A stretch of 64,000 nt of DNA, taken from contig CAVWYF010000013.1 of NCBI GenBank assembly GCA_963759095.1, positions 1 through 64,000 of the forward strand, read 5' to 3'. Under the pieces are notes generated by a model. That model saw only the letters and a list, made by a program, of their open reading frames with translations, was not told where the DNA came from and ran no database searches. The position numbers and the translations under genes were made by a program. Within the stretch, counting starts at the first letter, position 1, and each line of letters opens with the position of its first letter. The stretch is from Anderseniella sp963759095. GTDB lineage: Bacteria; Pseudomonadota; Alphaproteobacteria; Rhizobiales; Aestuariivirgaceae. Of this stretch, positions 26,531 through 35,130 are shown one piece after another.

Positions 26531-26569
26531 AAACGGGGCGTAGATCCTTTGAAGAACCACGCCCCGTTT
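26531..26569. terminator. Strong hairpin inside the prophage, likely terminator
   Basis: An 11-bp perfect stem, AAACGGGGCGT...ACGCCCCGTTT, with a 17-nt loop. The plus side is followed by CGGGTTTTAAG, the minus side by TTTGCATTTC. T7-like phages have a terminator just after the capsid gene and before gp11; this hairpin may be what remains of that arrangement. The 26500-26686 gap holds no complete gene. Confidence 0.55.
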
Positions 26570-26686
26570 CGGGTTTTAAGTCGTCATGATCTGTCGCGTC
26601 AGCCGAAACCGCTCATGGAACTGAATGCATCCTGGAGCAGAGTGCCGGAAGCAAACTTCAACGCACGACTGGATGTTCTCCGGCGC

Positions 26687-27256
26687 TTACTGCCCGAGAT
26701 TGTCCAGCACAATCCGGTCCGTGAACGTCCCGGCACTGGTGTGCATGGTCATGTTTGCAATCGGGGTCAGTTTGGCATTGGTCAGGCTGTACTCCACCTC
26801 GACGAATACTTTTTCAACATCACCTTCCTGCAAACCGGGACGCCGTGGCTGGGTGAACGCCCATTTGTTGGTATCGATAACGAACTGGGATAACAAGCCG
26901 GTCGAACAAGCCACCTCGCCCTGGCTCGGATACCCGGTGATGCTGATTGAAATACGCCTGCCCGTACCTCGTTTCCAGACCCTGCCCTGCGCATCGGTGA
27001 CCTCACACCGGGTGCCTGCCGGAAACCCGTCTACGGTGAGTTCGTAATAACGTTGTTGCGGCGGGTATCTGCCGACATTTGCAGGCAAAGCGCTGTTTGC
27101 CGGAGGCAGGTTGCCCGCAAGGTCTGAGTTGTTGCCGGTGTCGGCGACGCTCGCCGGTGTCTCGTCATCGCCGAACAGCGACACACCGGAAGTTCCACAC
27201 CCGGCTACAAGGCCACACAACGCACTGACAACTGCCAATTCAACAACACGTTTCAT
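26687..27256 (-). CDS. Lipoprotein of unknown function inside the prophage
   Basis: 189 residues. The signal ends in the lipobox LVAGC (about residues 18-22), so it should be a lipid-anchored envelope protein. A linker rich in Asn, Pro and Ala follows, then a beta-rich domain ('RYYELTVDGFPAGTRCEVTD', 'GTGRRISISITGYPSQGEV'). The ORF is open to 27430, but the ATG at 27256 directly precedes the signal peptide. In a prophage such a gene could serve superinfection exclusion; it may equally be host DNA. Confidence 0.65.
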   Translation of the reverse strand: MKRVVELAVVSALCGLVAGCGTSGVSLFGDDETPASVADTGNNSDLAGNLPPANSALPANVGRYPPQQRYYELTVDGFPAGTRCEVTDAQGRVWKRGTGRRISISITGYPSQGEVACSTGLLSQFVIDTNKWAFTQPRRPGLQEGDVEKVFVEVEYSLTNAKLTPIANMTMHTSAGTFTDRIVLDNLGQ

Positions 27257-27377
27257 GACATTGACTGTGGAACAGACTTGCAAGACACGCAACGGCATTT
27301 GTTGAATGTCTACCACAGATGACAGCTTTCGCCAGCATGACGAGGCAGTGGCAGCAGCGATGTGTATGCAAAGTTCC

Positions 27378-27869
27378 TCACTGTAGCGCTGATACGCATA
27401 TGTTTGCCGGTATTTGTGCAACCGCGTCAATGTCCGCCTGGGGCAAGGAAACCGCTTTGTTGTTCAAGGCTGATGCAACCTCTTGTGCCGCCTTGTCTTT
27501 TCGGTTGTAGGCAGTCCGCCGGTTCCAGCCGAGTTTTTTGCAGGTTCTGGAAAACCGCCAGCCATGGGCCTTGTCGCGGCAGTAGATCATCAGTGCCTTG
27601 CGATGCTCAGGATCGCCGACGTGCACCATCCAGTCCATGCATTGATACATTCGGTCAATCTCGCCCGGGCGCGGCGGAGACAAGCGGGGCCGATCGCGGC
27701 CCCGGGTCTCCTCCGAACCGACACGGGCCAACTGGTCCGCCCACTCATCACGCACCGCCGGCCATGCAGACGTAAAGCCGGCCGGGCGAAGCCCGCCGCC
27801 AGGCAGACGCCTGACGGTGTCGGCAGCGCGGATCAGTCGGTAGATTACAATCTCGGAAGTCCAGGTCAT
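27378..27869 (-). CDS. DUF6362-type phage protein (HTH-like)
   Basis: A 163-residue protein. 'MTWTSEIVIYRLIRAADTVR', 'WPAVRDEW', 'IDRMYQCMDWMV' and a C-terminal helix-turn-helix-like part ('TCKKLGWNRRTAYNRKDKA') match the DUF6362 family. That family is common in alphaproteobacterial prophages next to terminase genes. It is the most upstream recognisable prophage gene; nothing phage-like lies beyond it. Function unknown, possibly DNA binding. Confidence 0.65.
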   Translation of the reverse strand: MTWTSEIVIYRLIRAADTVRRLPGGGLRPAGFTSAWPAVRDEWADQLARVGSEETRGRDRPRLSPPRPGEIDRMYQCMDWMVHVGDPEHRKALMIYCRDKAHGWRFSRTCKKLGWNRRTAYNRKDKAAQEVASALNNKAVSLPQADIDAVAQIPANICVSALQ

Positions 27870-27971
27870 GTGCAGGGGTCCTTTCAGGCAGCAGAATTCA
27901 CCACTGACATTTTACCCGCACCACGTTTGCGCCTCCAGATCAGGAAGACACCAGGCTGATTGCACAGCCGG

Positions 27972-28346
27972 TCAGTCTTCTACCAATTCAGGATCATCGA
28001 GATCGGTCTGAATCCATCTGTCACTGACATGAATGTCCGTGGTCTCCAGCAGTCCAGGACCAAGGTTTTCATACTTGTGAGGAATGTCAGCCGGGCCGAG
28101 CAGAATTTCACCTGCTTCTGCCTCAATCTTCGTCTCGCCGATGGTAAACAGGGCTCTGCCGGCACGGACTATGAAAATCTCGTCATAAGGATGCACATGC
28201 CACTTGGGGCCAACGCCTGTCTTTTCGGTTGCATAGAAAAGCACCGTCACCCCGGTCCCGATGTCCCTGCCCTCCAGCACGCCTTTCCAGAGACGGTCGT
28301 CCGACGCCCAGTCACTACGTTTCAAATGTACGGGTTTTCGATCCAT
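27972..28346 (-). CDS. Small cupin-domain protein
   Basis: 124 residues from ATG 28346, chosen because GAGGA lies 8 nt before it; the ORF is open much further upstream. A single beta-barrel with the cupin motifs 'GVGPKWHVHPYDEIFIVRAG' (metal-binding His pair) and 'GPADIPHKYENLG' (third His). Probably binds a metal; substrate unknown. It is the first host gene beyond the prophage. Confidence 0.8.
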   Translation of the reverse strand: MDRKPVHLKRSDWASDDRLWKGVLEGRDIGTGVTVLFYATEKTGVGPKWHVHPYDEIFIVRAGRALFTIGETKIEAEAGEILLGPADIPHKYENLGPGLLETTDIHVSDRWIQTDLDDPELVED

Positions 28347-28477
28347 GCCAACATTCCTCGTGTTCGTCATGATGTGGGCAGCACCATGCAGCAAAACAAG
28401 GCAAATCAGGAGCCTGTGACAGCCGACAGAGCCATGATCATTCGCGACCTCATGACTGTCCTGCCGTTGCCTGTTAC

Positions 28478-28873
28478 CTACTCGACATCCCGCAAGGTAA
28501 TTGCAAACTGAGCATTGCCGTTCAGATGGAGAAACTGGTCCTGGTTGTTGTTCCGGCGGTGCAATCTTGTGGACACGTTCAGCCTGGTCAGAGAACAACT
28601 GGCCGCAATGGTCTCAAGCAGAACGGGGCACTCGGCTACCGCCTGCTTGTAGATCATTTTCCTGCCGCGTATTTGCGCGTCCGACAAGGTGTTCATTTCA
28701 TCGTCTGCAAGCGGCATCTGCATATCAAAACTGACATTCACATTGACAGACGCGGAAGCCGCAGCGGCAATGGACCGGGCTTCGCCTTGTGATGAGGTGG
28801 AGGCGAGACCGCAAAAAACAGCGACGGTCAGCAGGCTTGTAAATATGAAAGCATTATTGGTTTTACCGTACAT
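28478..28873 (-). CDS. Exported protein of unknown function
   Basis: 131 residues with a signal peptide (about 1-32, ending GEARS). The mature part starts with an Ala/Ser/Val-rich stretch, then a segment with two cysteines ('AECPVLLETIAASCSLTRLN') that could pair. It lies between the cupin gene and the VWA gene on the same strand. No family recognised. Confidence 0.6.
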   Translation of the reverse strand: MYGKTNNAFIFTSLLTVAVFCGLASTSSQGEARSIAAAASASVNVNVSFDMQMPLADDEMNTLSDAQIRGRKMIYKQAVAECPVLLETIAASCSLTRLNVSTRLHRRNNNQDQFLHLNGNAQFAITLRDVE

Positions 28874-28949
28874 TTCCTAAATTCCTTGATTGTGATTGAA
28901 CCACTGTCTTCGACAGCACAGGCGTAATTCGTTAAGGATGTGTAAATTT

Positions 28950-28980
28950 CCGGTTCCCGCAATTTTCTCGCAGGAACCGG
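28950..28980 (-). terminator. Hairpin downstream of the VWA gene
   Basis: Perfect 8-bp arms CCGGTTCC and GGAACCGG with a 15-nt loop, 8 nt after the VWA stop codon. The minus-strand tail is AAATTTAC, a weak T-tract. Likely terminator of the sigma-VWA operon. Confidence 0.55.
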
Positions 28981-28987
28981 CACCCAG

Positions 28988-31021
28988 CTATTGCTTCTGC
29001 GGCTCCAGGGCCGCAGCGGACTTGGCCAGCCGCACCAGGTTGATGAACTCGGCCCGGTACCCAAACCGGTCTTCGCCCTTGGCCGATTGCGCCAGTGCAA
29101 CCACGTCATCATAAGAGAAACTGCCGGTATACCGGCCGCCGCTCAAGACCTGGCCGAAAGCGGCCACAGACGCGGCAAACCGGTCGTCGCGCGATGCCTG
29201 GGCGACTGATACGGCTTCGGACGCTCGCGTTACAGGGGCGGTGATCAAGGTGCTGGTATCACTGTCCGGCAGCTTGTAGCGGATTTTCATGAAGGCATAT
29301 TCATCCACACTGCCGGTGCCGGGTTTTGCGGTCTCAGATTGATAGCGCAGATCATCAACCAACCGGCCTTCTGCACCAGCAGGCGTGATCTCATACAGCG
29401 CCGTTACCGTGTGTCCGGCACCAATATCTCCGGCATCAACCTTGTCATTGTTGAAGTCTTCGCGGTTCAACAACCGCGTCTCGTAACCGATCAGGCGATA
29501 TTCGCTGACAGTCGCGGGGTTGAACTCCAGTTGCAGCTTCACGTCCTTGGCGATGGTGAACAGGGTGGAACCTGCCTCTTCCACCAGCACCTTGCGAGCC
29601 TCGCTCAGTGTATCGATATAGGCGGCATTGCCGTTTCCGTTCTGGGCCAGCGCCTGCATCAACTCGTCATTGTAATTGCCGCGGCCAAAGCCCAGCACCG
29701 ACAAGGTAACCCCTGAGTCACGCTTGCGTTCAATGAAACTCTTCAGCTCACCGGTGTCCGAGATACCGACATTGAAATCACCATCGGTGGCCAGGATCAC
29801 CCGGTTGACACCGGCACTGTCGATCTGGCGTTCAGCAAGCTGGTAAGCCTGGCGAATGCCCTCGGCCCCTGCCGTCGAGCCGCCTGCGTTCAACCGCTCA
29901 AGTGCGAACAGAATCTTGTTCCGATCGGCCACCCGCGTTGGCTCCAGCACTGTGCCGGCAGAGCCTGCATAGGTGACAATGGAAACCGTATCATCCGGTT
30001 TCAGCGACGACAGCAGCAGCTTGAACGAGTTGAGCAGCAGTGGAAGCTTGTCCGGCGCTCTCATTGAACCGGATGTATCGATCAGAAATACGAGATTGGC
30101 CTTGGGTGCTTCAGTCTTGGGCAACTCGAACCCCTTGATGCCAATGCGCAGCAGTTTGGTGTTGGTGTTCCACGGCGTCGGCATCATCGTTACGTTGGCC
30201 CTGAACGGTTCGCTCCGAGCCTCGGGGGCCTCATAGCCATAGTCAAAGTAGTTGATCATTTCCTCGACACGCACAGCGTCTTTCTGCGGCAGCACACCGT
30301 TGTTCAAAGCGTTTCGTACGAAGGCATAGGATGCCGTATCGACGTCAATCGAGAAGGTTGAAACAGGGTCTTTTGTGACCACTTTCAGTGGATTGGGGGT
30401 TATGTCAGAGAATTTGTCCCGGCCCTGTTCCCGGTATTGCCGGACGACAGCATCATCACGGCTGCGCAAGCCTGAGGTCGCTTCATTCGCAACAATACCG
30501 CCAACGATCTGGGGCGAAAAGGCGCGTGCGGCATCATTCTCCCGCTTCGATAATTGTGCAGCGCCAGATTGTTGCTTTCTGACTTCTTTTGTTTTGGGCA
30601 GTTTTTCTTCGAGCCGTGCAACAGGTTTGGTATCCGTCAAAGCTGCCACAACGTCCTTGCCAGCCGGAAGTTCCGCTTCATCCACTTTGGTTTCAAGCGG
30701 TGAAGACACGATGTCGGGCCTGATGTGGTCGATATTGACGACTGCGATGGCCAGGACAGCCAGGCTCGCGCCGCCGGCCAAAACGTGGGTCAGTTTAGGG
30801 TGTGCAAAGTCCATGAAAGGTTTCCTCTTGAGTGCGATAAGCAATTGATTGCCCCACTCTCTAAGACGGCTACCGATCCCGGTTCCTTGGTGGACTGTTG
30901 CATTTTCTTTGTGGAAAGCTTCCGTAGCGGCACGCATCGCAGCCTGACGCGCAGCATTACTCGGCCGAACGGCTGCCTGCCGCTCAAACGCCCGTTCCAT
31001 CCTGTTCAGTTCGTCATTCAT
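28988..31021 (-). CDS. Membrane-anchored von Willebrand factor A protein (YfbK-like)
   Basis: 677 residues. A polar cytoplasmic N-terminus of about 75 residues is followed by one transmembrane segment (about 78-97). An extracytoplasmic VWA domain carries the MIDAS motif DTSGS at 315-319 and the later 'LATDGDFNVG'. The C-terminal part ('GHTVTALYEITPAGAEGRL', 'MKIRYKLP') is the DUF3520-type extension. It overlaps the upstream ECF sigma gene by ATGA. The N-terminal segment may act as an anti-sigma part; this is inference from layout. Exact role unknown. Confidence 0.88.
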   Translation of the reverse strand: MNDELNRMERAFERQAAVRPSNAARQAAMRAATEAFHKENATVHQGTGIGSRLREWGNQLLIALKRKPFMDFAHPKLTHVLAGGASLAVLAIAVVNIDHIRPDIVSSPLETKVDEAELPAGKDVVAALTDTKPVARLEEKLPKTKEVRKQQSGAAQLSKRENDAARAFSPQIVGGIVANEATSGLRSRDDAVVRQYREQGRDKFSDITPNPLKVVTKDPVSTFSIDVDTASYAFVRNALNNGVLPQKDAVRVEEMINYFDYGYEAPEARSEPFRANVTMMPTPWNTNTKLLRIGIKGFELPKTEAPKANLVFLIDTSGSMRAPDKLPLLLNSFKLLLSSLKPDDTVSIVTYAGSAGTVLEPTRVADRNKILFALERLNAGGSTAGAEGIRQAYQLAERQIDSAGVNRVILATDGDFNVGISDTGELKSFIERKRDSGVTLSVLGFGRGNYNDELMQALAQNGNGNAAYIDTLSEARKVLVEEAGSTLFTIAKDVKLQLEFNPATVSEYRLIGYETRLLNREDFNNDKVDAGDIGAGHTVTALYEITPAGAEGRLVDDLRYQSETAKPGTGSVDEYAFMKIRYKLPDSDTSTLITAPVTRASEAVSVAQASRDDRFAASVAAFGQVLSGGRYTGSFSYDDVVALAQSAKGEDRFGYRAEFINLVRLAKSAAALEPQKQ

Positions 31022-31557
31022 GCTTCTGCTTTCGCCAACGTTTTAAGCTCCTTGCGCAATTCATGCATGCGCCAGGACACGGTGGATTCCTTGATATCGA
31101 GCACGTCCGCGGCTTCTGCATGGGTCAGGCCTTCGGCCAGCACCAGAACTGCGGTTTCGCGTAAATCATTACCAACCCTTTGCAGCGCGTCGTAAAGCCA
31201 GGCCAGTTCGCGGGCGGCATCCGCTTCTGCACCTCGCACCAGCTCGGACACTTCGCCATAGGCCTGGTGCAGCCGGGTCGTGGCGCTTTGCCTGCGATGA
31301 AAATCCTGCGATGCGTTGACCACGATCCGGTACAGCCATGTGGTAAACCGCGCCTCACCCTTGAACGAGCGCAGTTTTACGGCAAGCGATGTGCACACGG
31401 TCTGCGCCACGTCTTCAGCGTCCTCGCGCACGCCGGTAAAGCGCAGCGCGATGCGGAAGATACTGTCATAGTGGCGCTCGAGCAGCACCTGGAATGCCGC
31501 CATATCACCACTAGCGGCCTGCGCGGCCAGCTCGCTGTCACTCGTGTTCATTCGCAT
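31018..31557 (-). CDS. ECF-type RNA polymerase sigma factor
   Basis: 179 residues with sigma region 2 ('YDSIFRIALRFTGVREDAEDVAQTV', 'GEARFTTWLYRIVVNASQDF') and region 4 ('ETAVLVLAEGLTHAEAADVLDIKESTVSWRMHELRKEL'-type HTH). It starts the transcription unit that also encodes the VWA protein and overlaps it by 4 nt. The regulon is unknown; the coupled membrane protein is the most likely partner. Confidence 0.92.
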   Translation of the reverse strand: MRMNTSDSELAAQAASGDMAAFQVLLERHYDSIFRIALRFTGVREDAEDVAQTVCTSLAVKLRSFKGEARFTTWLYRIVVNASQDFHRRQSATTRLHQAYGEVSELVRGAEADAARELAWLYDALQRVGNDLRETAVLVLAEGLTHAEAADVLDIKESTVSWRMHELRKELKTLAKAEA

Positions 31558-31683
31558 GTTCTGTCATTGGACGCATGACAACAGCATTTCCTTGGTGGAT
31601 GCAGAACATTTTTTTGAAAACATGGTTCAGGCAACACAGTATTTGGTAAATTTTTGCCGTTCTTCACTACCAAAAATGCGTGT

Positions 31684-32625
31684 TCAACGATCCTTGGCAA
31701 GGGCAGTCTGAGAAGATGCCTCTGCAATAATCCAGTCCATGAAAGCCTGCACTTCGGTTCTCTGCAAGGCGCGCTGCGTTGTGACCAGATCATAACCGAT
31801 GTCGGTGGTCACCCGGTCGCGAAACGGGCAGACAAGCAGATTTGCTTCGACCAGATTATGCAGAACGGGCAGGCTTCCCAGAACAACCCCCTGCCCTGCA
31901 ATGGCAGCCTGAACGGCCAGGTTGTAATCACTGAAGCGAACCCCGGTTGCCGAACTGATATGATCCGCCCCCACTTCCGTGAGCCAGGGCTGCCAGCCCA
32001 TCCAGCGTTTGGTGGCGTGCGCCCAACTGAGTTCGGACAAATCCCAGTGCAGCAGTGTGGCGTGTTGAAGGTCATCTATCGCGTTCAGTTTGCGCTGACC
32101 GGACAAAAGAGAGGGACTGCAAAAGGCGCAAAGCTGTTCATCAAACAGTCGATGGGAAACCAGCTTGCCCTGCGGTGCCAGGCCAAACCGGACAGCAATA
32201 TCCGCTGCACCGTTTTCGAGATCGACAATCTTCAGCGAGGAATCAATCAGTACATCAACCTCACCGTTCCGTTCGCGAAAACTATCCAGTTTCGGCACCA
32301 GCCAGGCTGTGGCGAAGGACGGCTCGACCGAAACAATCAGCCGTCTGCGCGTATCCGGCGTGCGCATCATTTCGACCGCATCGCGGACCTGGGCGAACCC
32401 GGATGCCAGCTTTGTGCAGCCTGACTGCCCCGATGACGTCAGTTCCAGGCCCCGTCCGCTGCGCTTCACAAGTTGCGTACCAAGGGCTTCCTCCAGCTTG
32501 CCGACCAGTTGCTTCACCGCCGCCGGCGTTACGCGCAGTTCTTCGGCCGCACGGGCATAGTTCAAATGCCTCGACACAGCCTCGAACGCCTTCAGGGCGT
32601 TTAGTGATGGTAGCCAGTCGCTCAT
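31684..32625 (-). CDS. LysR-family transcriptional regulator (GcvA-like)
   Basis: 313 residues from ATG 32625. Winged HTH at residues about 5-60 ('ALKAFEAVSRHLNYARAAEE', 'VTPAAVKQLVGKLEEALG'), then a periplasmic-binding-type effector domain. Divergent from a GcvT-like aminomethyltransferase gene 112 nt away, which it probably controls. The N-terminus resembles GcvA-type regulators, which fits the neighbour. Confidence 0.9.
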   Translation of the reverse strand: MSDWLPSLNALKAFEAVSRHLNYARAAEELRVTPAAVKQLVGKLEEALGTQLVKRSGRGLELTSSGQSGCTKLASGFAQVRDAVEMMRTPDTRRRLIVSVEPSFATAWLVPKLDSFRERNGEVDVLIDSSLKIVDLENGAADIAVRFGLAPQGKLVSHRLFDEQLCAFCSPSLLSGQRKLNAIDDLQHATLLHWDLSELSWAHATKRWMGWQPWLTEVGADHISSATGVRFSDYNLAVQAAIAGQGVVLGSLPVLHNLVEANLLVCPFRDRVTTDIGYDLVTTQRALQRTEVQAFMDWIIAEASSQTALAKDR

Positions 32626-32736
32626 GTCAAAAGGTAGATAAACTAACTTTAGAACAAAGATCAAATGACTTTGCCCGACAGCCAGTGAGCGTTAGTTTTC
32701 AGCGATACTATCCGATCATATTCCGGGGGCATCTCG

Positions 32737-33900
32737 ATGAGCAATTCTATCCATTCAGACACGCAGCAAACGGTCCGCGTGAGCAGCCGGCGTTTTGAAC
32801 CTTCACCCTTCCATGACTGTTGGGCCAATGAGCACACGGTAATGGGGGTCTATGCCGGGCGCTATTACAGCGTGTTCAATGGTGAGGACATCACCGAGAC
32901 CTATTGGGCGCTGCGCCGTAAAGCGGCCATGTATGATGTGCCGGAACGTCCGGTGGAGATTTCCGGTCCTGATGCTGTGGCTTTCCTGGAGCGGGTATTT
33001 GCCCGCAGGGTATCCAGCCTGAAACAAGGGCGTGGCCGTTACGCCATTGCCTGCACGCCGAAAGGCGGTGTGTTCATGGACGGCATATTATTCAAGCTGG
33101 CGGCCGACAGGTTCTGGTATGTGCAGCCTGATGGAGCACTGGAGACCTGGTTTCACGCCCATAGTGAAGGATTTGACGTCACTGTCTCCGACCCGCATGC
33201 ACGGGTGTTGCAGATACAGGGGCCGGCGTCGTTTGAAATCATGCACGCTGCATCCGGTGGGGTGGTTGATGAAACCATGGGCTATTTTCATTCCGGATTC
33301 TTCAAGATCGGCGGTCAGGAAGTTTACGTTTCCCGCACCGGCTGGACCGGAGAACTGGGGTTCGAAATCTACACCCAGGGAGATGCAACGGATTGTCCGG
33401 ACCTTTGGCAGCATCTGCTGAAAGCCGGTGAACCCCACGGCATGATGGTGAGCAGTATTTCATCCATGGAAATCCGCCGCCTGGAAGCAGGCATTCTGGA
33501 TAATGGCACAGATTTCGACATCTCCATGACGCCCTTCGAGGCTGGACTGGACGCCTTTGTGGATCTTGACAAGGAGGACTTCATCGGTCGAACCGCGCTT
33601 CTTGACGGCAAGCCCGGTACGCGGATTTATGGTGTCAAGAGTGCTGCTGCGACGCCGGTTTATCACGGTGAAATCCTCGATGGAGAAGACGATGTCGCAC
33701 GCATCACTGCCGGTGCATGGTCACCCTATCTGGATGCAGGGGTTGGCTATGCCCGCTTCCACTCGGCAGGAAACTGGGCGGGCAAAACACTTTCCATGCG
33801 GACAGCGCAAGGTGAAGCAGTTGCCTGCGAGATTGTGGAACTGCCATTTTATGACCGGGAAAAACGCATTCCGCGCGGGCTCGACAAAATAATTCCCTGA
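32737..33900 (+). CDS. GcvT-family aminomethyltransferase (folate-dependent)
   Basis: 387 residues with the GcvT fold: 'AMYDVPERPVEISGPDAVAFLERV', 'GVFMDGILFKLAADRFW', 'SRTGWTGELGFEIY', 'EIRRLEAGILDNGTDFD' and the C-terminal beta-barrel. Such proteins move one-carbon units from a methylated amine or sulfonium substrate to tetrahydrofolate. No GcvH or GcvP gene is nearby, so it is not a plain glycine-cleavage T protein. It is more likely a demethylase of an imported osmolyte. Regulated probably by the divergent LysR gene. Confidence 0.85.
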   Translation: MSNSIHSDTQQTVRVSSRRFEPSPFHDCWANEHTVMGVYAGRYYSVFNGEDITETYWALRRKAAMYDVPERPVEISGPDAVAFLERVFARRVSSLKQGRGRYAIACTPKGGVFMDGILFKLAADRFWYVQPDGALETWFHAHSEGFDVTVSDPHARVLQIQGPASFEIMHAASGGVVDETMGYFHSGFFKIGGQEVYVSRTGWTGELGFEIYTQGDATDCPDLWQHLLKAGEPHGMMVSSISSMEIRRLEAGILDNGTDFDISMTPFEAGLDAFVDLDKEDFIGRTALLDGKPGTRIYGVKSAAATPVYHGEILDGEDDVARITAGAWSPYLDAGVGYARFHSAGNWAGKTLSMRTAQGEAVACEIVELPFYDREKRIPRGLDKIIP

Positions 33901-34499
33901 GGCTGACACAGCAGTTAGCCGCCCGAATGCACGGCAGTTTGGAACCAGATACGTGCACGTCTGACCGCTTCCAAAGTGCTAGAGCGACATACTGCTCAAA
34001 GTCGAAGAAGCGCACTGACGACAAACAGAATAATCGAAGCCTTTGCCCCAATCAGCAGAATCCGGAATAGACCGGTGGAAGTAAAGCCGGCCTCCTTGGC
34101 CGTTTCGCTCGCCTTGTCGCTTTGGGGTAAAGTCATCTCTGCTGCTTTCGTCTGAACACGGAACTTACTGACGTAAGGTTATCGACGAACTGCAAAGTTT
34201 TCGTTACCAGCGCCTGCACCGCTCGGCTTTATGGATTTCGGCATTCACGTCCGGTACTGAAACCCCTGAATTCCGCAGGAACTATGCCTGTCACTTGAAC
34301 ACTCGCTCACCATTGCATTTGACATTCCCGGTCAGGTTGAATACCAACCGGTCAGGGTCAAGCCCCCTGCCGCTCACGGGTTTACGCCACGGTGAAGTCT
34401 TGGAAATGATCTCATTCACCTAATTCAGATGTGTGTGCGGTCTAATGGCAATGTGAGCACCATTGGTTTTCCGCATTCAACACCTGAATGAGGTTTACA
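33901..34499. other. Largely gene-free interval of about 600 nt
   Basis: Between the aminomethyltransferase gene and the next ORF. It holds a possible degenerate copy of the stop-codon-linked repeat (33959-33990) and one candidate 46-residue ORF on the minus strand. No gene is seen from 34140 to 34490. Confidence 0.5.
33996..34136 (-). CDS. Candidate small membrane protein (46 aa)
   Basis: ATG at 34136 to TGA at 33996. A polar N-terminus (MTLPQSDKASETAKEAGF) is followed by one C-terminal hydrophobic segment of about 20 residues ('FRILLIGAKASIILFVVSAL'). Ribosome-binding support is weak. It resembles the tiny single-pass proteins often missed in annotation, but homology is unknown. Confidence 0.35.
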   Translation of the reverse strand: MTLPQSDKASETAKEAGFTSTGLFRILLIGAKASIILFVVSALLRL

Positions 34500-34940
34500 A
34501 TGAACGGATCAACTCCCCTTCCCTCTATCGATGCATTGAAAGAGCAGGCGAAACGGTTGCGTCTGGAACTCGCTGCCGCAGGCACTGTCATCGGCCACAG
34601 CCATTCGCTTGAACTGCTCGCCCACCAGCACGGCTACAAGGACTGGAACACGCTGTATGCCGCCATCGGCAACCGTCCGACGCTCAGCCCGGTTGCAGCG
34701 GGGCAACGGGTCAGCGGCCATTATCTCGGGCAACCGTTTGAAGGTGAAGTCAGGGCTCTGGAAACTTTCTCTCACGCTGACAGATTCCGGGTCGTGCTGC
34801 ACTTTGACGAGCCGGTTGATGTGGTAACGTTTGACAGTTTCTCGGCCTTTCGTCAGCGCGTTTCGTGCTTTATCGGAGGCGACGGCATGACTGCTGAGAA
34901 GACATCCAACGGCGAGCCGCAACTCAGACTGCACTTATAG
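34500..34940 (+). CDS. Glyoxalase superfamily protein (Glyoxalase_8-like)
   Basis: 146 residues from ATG 34500, supported by GAGG 6 nt upstream. The N-terminal part 'IDALKEQAKRLRLELAAAGT' and 'HSHSLELLAHQHGYKDWNTL' are characteristic of small proteins annotated as glyoxalase-superfamily. The rest ('GQRVSGHYLGQPFEGEV') is a small beta domain. Enzymatic role unproven. Its TAG stop is the first triplet of a dispersed repeat. Confidence 0.75.
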   Translation: MNGSTPLPSIDALKEQAKRLRLELAAAGTVIGHSHSLELLAHQHGYKDWNTLYAAIGNRPTLSPVAAGQRVSGHYLGQPFEGEVRALETFSHADRFRVVLHFDEPVDVVTFDSFSAFRQRVSCFIGGDGMTAEKTSNGEPQLRLHL

Positions 34941-35045
34941 ATCAGGATAATTATTGGTTGTTGCAACCAAGGCCATGAACCTGATGGTTTCCAAAGTGTT
35001 ATAGCAACATGGGCTCGACACATCAACCCATGTTGCTGTCGCGCT
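34938..35045 (+). repeat. Structured dispersed repeat, copy 1 (starts at a stop codon)
   Basis: Starts TAGATCAGGAT, where TAG is the stop of the upstream gene. It contains the hairpin TTGGTTG-TTG-CAACCAA, an outer ATCAGG/CCTGAT pair, and a 10-bp stem GCAACATGGG/CCCATGTTGC. A second copy lies at 39181-39285 with the same order of blocks and its own hairpin. Confidence 0.75.
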
Positions 35046-35066
35046 TCGGCTTCCAGCCGGTTCCGT

Positions 35067-35118
35067 GGTGAGGTATCATGCGAAGAACTCTGACGGTGAG
35101 GTATCATGCGAAGAACTC
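35067..35118 (+). repeat. 28-bp tandem duplication with duplicated start signals
   Basis: The 24-bp unit GGTGAGGTATCATGCGAAGA plus ACTC occurs at 35067-35090 and 35095-35118, separated by TGAC (period 28). Each unit carries a Shine-Dalgarno-like GGTGAGG and an ATG. Reading from the first ATG (35078) gives an 18-codon ORF ending at the glyoxalase start. Confidence 0.85.
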
Positions 35119-35130
35119 AACAGGATCGCC

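Larger units (their letters stand above)
13461..27869 (-). mobile_element. T7-like (podoviral) prophage remnant lacking the head module
   Basis: All genes run on the minus strand in the order DUF6362 protein, lipoprotein, unknown, tail-tube A (gp11-like), tail-tube B (gp12-like), gp13-like, gp14-like, lysozyme-domain internal virion protein, sulfotransferase, tailspike, small membrane proteins, GH19 endolysin, 3-TM holin, terminator. This is the T7-type late order. Terminase, portal, scaffold, capsid, RNA polymerase, replication genes and integrase are absent, and two structural genes are frameshifted. The borders are set by flanking host genes, not by recognised att sites. Confidence 0.85.

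Noticed and set aside
26595..26686. Possible capsid C-terminus ('ALKFASGTLLQDAFSSMSGFG'-like frame, minus strand)
   Set aside because: The frame is short, has no start of its own and overlaps the end of the lipoprotein gene; no capsid family match could be argued.
13300..27970. Prophage attachment-site repeats
   Set aside because: Only an 8-bp match (CAGGCTGA) was noticed between the flanks, which is expected by chance; no tRNA gene lies at either border.
32055..32798. 247-codon plus-strand ORF opposite the LysR gene
   Set aside because: Antisense to a clear LysR regulator; low-complexity Arg/Pro/Ala translation typical of shadow frames.
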